In this document: positions 6,881 through 10,091 of the stretch, piece by piece
Layout: each line of letters starts with the position of its first letter
Position numbering within the stretch: position 1 is the first letter of the stretch
From: Actinomycetes bacterium
GTDB taxonomy: Bacteria > Actinomycetota > Actinomycetes > Actinomycetales > Cellulomonadaceae
NCBI GenBank assembly: GCA_023390875.1
Contig: JAEWCA010000578.1
Span: 1 to 10,091 of the forward strand
Direction of reading: 5' to 3'
Length of the DNA stretch: 10,091 bases
Notes under the pieces: model-generated
The model's input: only the letters and a program-made list of their open reading frames with translations
Databases searched by the model: none
Told to the model about the DNA's origin: nothing
Translations under genes and position numbers: made by a program

Positions 6881-8515
6881 TCAGAGGTACTGACCTGTGC
6901 TGGTGACGGTCTCGATGGTCCGCGAGCCGTCCGTGCCCTTCTTGCCCTGGACGATCGTGCGGATGAACACGATCCGCTCACCCTTCTTGCCGGAGATCCG
7001 GGCCCAGTCGTCCGGGTTGGTGGTGTTCGGCAGGTCCTCGTTCTCGCGGAACTCGTCGACGCACGCCGTGAGCAGGTGGTCGACCCGGATGCCGCGCTGA
7101 CCCGTCGAGAGCAGGTCCTTGATCGCCGACTTCTTGGCCCGGTCGACGACGTTCTGGATCATCGCGCCCGAGTTGAAGTCCTTGAAGTAGAGGACCTCCT
7201 TGTCGCCGCTCGCGTACGTCACCTCGAGGAAGCGGTTCTCCTCGCTCTCGGTGTACATGCGCTCGACGACGCGCGTGATCATCGCCTCGACGGCCTCCGC
7301 CGGGGAGCCGCCGTGCTCGGCGATGTCGTCCGGGTGGATGGGCAGGTCGGACGTGAGGTACTTGCCGAAGATCTCGCGGGCACCCTCGGCGTCGGGCCGC
7401 TCGATCTTGATCTTCACGTCCAGACGCCCGGGGCGCAGGATCGCGGGGTCGATCATGTCCTCGCGGTTCGAGGCACCGATCACGATGACGTTCTCGAGCC
7501 GCTCGACGCCGTCGATCTCGCTCAGCAGCTGCGGCACGATCGTGGTCTCGACGTCGCTCGACACGCCCGTCCCGCGCGTGCGGAACAGCGACTCCATCTC
7601 GTCGAAGAACACGACCACCGGGTGCCCCTGCGACGCCTTCTCGCGGGCCCGGGCGAAGATCAGCCGGATGTGCCGCTCGGTCTCGCCGACGTACTTGTTG
7701 AGCAGCTCGGGGCCCTTGACGTTGAGGAAGTAGCTGCGCGCCTCGGTGAGCTCGTCACCGCGCGCCTCGGCCGCCGTCGCGGCGAGCGAGTGGGCCACCG
7801 CCTTCGCGATGAGCGTCTTGCCGCAGCCCGGAGGGCCGTACAGCAGCACGCCCTTGGGCGGCTTGAGCCCGTGCTCGCGGAACAGCTCCGGGTGCAGGAA
7901 CGGCAGCTCGACCGCGTCGCGGATCGCCTCGATCTGCGGCCCGAGGCCGCCGATGTCGGCGTAGTCGATGTCCGGCACCTCTTCGAGCACCAGCTCCTCG
8001 ACCTCGGCGCGCGGGATGACCTCGAACACGAAGCCGCTGCGCGAGTCGATGGTCAGGGCGTCGCCGATGCGCACCGGCGCGTCCAGCACCTGCCCGGCGA
8101 ACCTGACGACCCGCTCCTCGTCGCCCCGTCCGACCACCAGCGCCCGACCCTCGCCGAGCATCTCCTTGACGGTGACGATCTCGCCGACCTTCTCGTACCC
8201 GCCCGCCTCGACGACCGTGAGCGCCTCGTTGAGCATGACCTCCTGGCCGGGCTTGAGCCGGTGCACGTCGATCGCGGGGCTCGCGCCGACGTGCATCTTG
8301 CGGCCGGACGACACGACGTCGACGCTGCCGTCGGTGCGCGCGCCGAGGAAGGTGGCGTACGTGCCGGGCGGCTTGGCGAGGTCGTCGACCTGGCGCTTGA
8401 GGTCGAGGATCTGCTCTCGCGCGGCCACCAGCGCCTCGCTGAGGCGCTCGTTCTTCGCCGCGAGCACCGCGAGCTCGCGCTGCAGGTCACGTCCAGGGGC
8501 GTTCGGGTCGGTCAT
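6881..8515 (-). CDS. arc: Proteasomal AAA+ ATPase Arc (Mpa)
   Basis: Arc is the hexameric ATPase that recognises Pup, unfolds the tagged protein and threads it into the 20S core. The 544-residue product has a coiled coil at about 10-48 that binds Pup, then two OB-type domains (about 52-170) that form a stacked ring, then the AAA+ module. Visible are Walker A GPPGCGKT (227-234), the pore-loop segment NKYVGETER (273-281), Walker [10 protein letters not shown] (300-308, Asp305 and Glu306), the sensor region GASNRED (347-353) and the arginine-finger segment RPGRLD (361-366). The C-terminal region is close to mycobacterial Mpa ([20 protein letters not shown]). The protein ends in GQYL, the motif that docks into pockets of the alpha ring. 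The ATG at 8515 has GGAGG about 8 bases before it; the frame is open to 8581, but that extension is Arg/Gly-rich and non-conserved. The -10 box is about 90 bases upstream. Confidence 0.98.
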   Translation of the reverse strand: MTDPNAPGRDLQRELAVLAAKNERLSEALVAAREQILDLKRQVDDLAKPPGTYATFLGARTDGSVDVVSSGRKMHVGASPAIDVHRLKPGQEVMLNEALTVVEAGGYEKVGEIVTVKEMLGEGRALVVGRGDEERVVRFAGQVLDAPVRIGDALTIDSRSGFVFEVIPRAEVEELVLEEVPDIDYADIGGLGPQIEAIRDAVELPFLHPELFREHGLKPPKGVLLYGPPGCGKTLIAKAVAHSLAATAAEARGDELTEARSYFLNVKGPELLNKYVGETERHIRLIFARAREKASQGHPVVVFFDEMESLFRTRGTGVSSDVETTIVPQLLSEIDGVERLENVIVIGASNREDMIDPAILRPGRLDVKIKIERPDAEGAREIFGKYLTSDLPIHPDDIAEHGGSPAEAVEAMITRVVERMYTESEENRFLEVTYASGDKEVLYFKDFNSGAMIQNVVDRAKKSAIKDLLSTGQRGIRVDHLLTACVDEFRENEDLPNTTNPDDWARISGKKGERIVFIRTIVQGKKGTDGSRTIETVTSTGQYL

Positions 8516-8551
8516 CGTCTCGGCCTCCGTTCCGCGTCGTACCGGTGCTGC

Positions 8552-8603
8552 TCGGACCAGCTGTCCTGACCCACCGAGCACGACGCTGTGCCTGCTGGTC
8601 CGA
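8552..8603 (-). repeat. 10-bp inverted repeat in the arc leader
   Basis: TCGGACCAGC (8552-8561) and GCTGGTCCGA (8594-8603) are perfect complements separated by 32 bases that include a smaller GCAC/GTGC hairpin. If arc transcription starts near 8599, most of the stem would lie at the 5' end of the leader. It may be a 5' stabilising or regulatory structure, or a divided operator. The role is unknown. Confidence 0.5.
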
Positions 8604-8605
8604 CG

Positions 8606-8611
8606 ACCCTA
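8606..8611 (-). promoter_or_regulatory. -10 box of the arc promoter
   Basis: TAGGGT on the minus strand matches the -10 boxes of pup and dop. The start site would be near 8599, giving a leader of about 84 bases. There is no good -35 box at 16-18 bases (GCAGAC at 17). A TTGACA at 8625-8620 is only 8 bases upstream of the -10 box. Confidence 0.45.
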
Positions 8612-8658
8612 ACCACCAGTGTCAACCGGTCTGCGCGAACAGGGGCGGTGTGTCCGGA

Positions 8659-8698
8659 ACGTCTCGCGGTGCGGACGGAGGTCCGCGGGACGAGACGT
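8659..8698 (-). terminator. Likely trmI terminator hairpin
   Basis: A two-part stem lies 20 bases after the trmI stop. The outer arms ACGTCTCG and CGAGACGT (8659-8666, 8691-8698) pair over 8 bp. The inner arms GCGGAC and GTCCGC (8671-8676, 8681-8686) pair over 6 bp around a GGAG loop. A 4x4 internal loop separates them. There is no T-run. Its place between trmI and the arc promoter supports a terminator. Confidence 0.5.
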
Positions 8699-8717
8699 CC
8701 GAGCGGGGCCGGGGCCG

Positions 8718-9818
<1,101 letters not shown>

Positions 9819-10091
9819 CTACCGACGGATGGCGGCGATCACGTCGGTCGCGCGGATGAGGCCGACGACCCGCCCGTCGACCGTGGCCGCGACGACGGGG
9901 GCGAGCCGCGTCGCCTGCCCGACGGCTGCGACGAGGGCCGAGCCGGTGAGGGCGGCGTCCACCACGGCGCCCACCGGCAGCGGCACCACGACGGCGGTCA
10001 CCGGTGTGGTCCCCGCCGCCTCCGCAGGGACGGACGCGGCGGCGGCACGGTCGACGTACGCCGCCGGGCGCCCGTCGGGTGCCAGCACGAC
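9819..10091 (-). CDS. C-terminal fragment with CBS-like end, probably a site-2 protease (M50) family protein
   Basis: The frame runs in from the right edge and ends at a TAG at 9819-9821, leaving 90 residues. The last part, VVAATVDGRVVGLIRATDVIAAIRR, has the DGxxVGLIxxxDV pattern of a CBS motif end, a nucleotide-binding sensory module. The first part, LAPDGRPAAYVDRAAAASVP, would be the preceding linker or the end of an earlier CBS repeat. In many actinobacteria the gene just before trmI encodes a membrane-embedded M50 metallopeptidase with CBS domains, so that is the best guess. The HExxH motif and membrane segments would lie outside the window. That a gene is present is well supported; the protease identity is inferred from neighbours. 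Confidence 0.75.
   Translation of the reverse strand, partial: VVLAPDGRPAAYVDRAAAASVPAEAAGTTPVTAVVVPLPVGAVVDAALTGSALVAAVGQATRLAPVVAATVDGRVVGLIRATDVIAAIRR

Noticed and set aside
1900..8515. The Pup-proteasome cluster as a new biological system
   Set aside because: Gene content, order and key residues match the well-known actinobacterial system. Only regulatory details and the flanking hisF look unusual.
8516..8581. Longer Arc starting at 8581
   Set aside because: The extra 22 residues are not conserved, and the ATG at 8515 has GGAGG at good spacing. The region fits an untranslated leader.
8620..8625. TTGACA as the -35 box of the arc promoter
   Set aside because: It is a perfect -35 hexamer but lies only 8 bases from TAGGGT, and no -10-like sequence lies 16-18 bases downstream of it. 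It is kept only as an oddity.

Overview
The window is a high-GC, gene-dense stretch that carries the Pup-proteasome system of an actinobacterium. Nearly every gene lies on the minus strand. The codons are strongly G/C-ended, there are GTG starts, TAnnnT-type -10 boxes, and gene content (pup, dop, pafA, arc, prcBA) that is diagnostic of Actinobacteria. The arc name rather than mpa, the downstream FKBP lipoprotein and the TrmI/CBS-protein neighbours suggest a Micrococcales member, perhaps Cellulomonas-like. That genus-level guess is inference only.

Layout in the direction of transcription (right to left). 10091-9819: C-terminal piece of a protein with a CBS-like end, probably a site-2 protease. 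9725-8718: trmI, tRNA m1A methyltransferase. 8515-6881: arc (mpa), the proteasomal AAA+ ATPase. 6827-5220: dop, Pup deamidase/depupylase. 5074-4877: pup. 4870-4028: prcB. 4031-3303: prcA. 3261-1900: pafA, Pup ligase. 1785-907: FKBP-type isomerase lipoprotein. 910-140: hisF. At the left edge (1-42) a plus-strand reading frame ends and converges on hisF.

How the genes work together: Dop converts the C-terminal Gln of Pup to Glu. PafA joins that Glu to lysines of target proteins. Arc binds Pup through its N-terminal coiled coil, unfolds the target and feeds it to the PrcA/PrcB 20S core, docking through its C-terminal GQYL. Dop can also remove Pup again. All six proteins look intact, with their key residues in place. 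pup-prcB-prcA-pafA is tightly packed (6-nt gap, ATGA overlap, 41-nt gap) and reads as one operon with a promoter before pup. dop, arc and trmI each appear to have their own -10 box.

The system itself is well described, and I see no undescribed system. The less ordinary signals are regulatory or contextual. There is a 15-bp perfect inverted repeat (near-perfect to 18 bp) laid over the -10 box and start codon of dop. An 11-bp promoter core is shared by pup and dop. dop, and perhaps trmI, show signs of leaderless transcription. The loop of Dop is longer than in the mycobacterial protein. hisF is coupled to the FKBP gene where pafBC is often found in related genomes. Non-coding stretches are all shorter than 300 bases; the largest (8516-8717) holds the arc promoter and leader and a likely trmI terminator.
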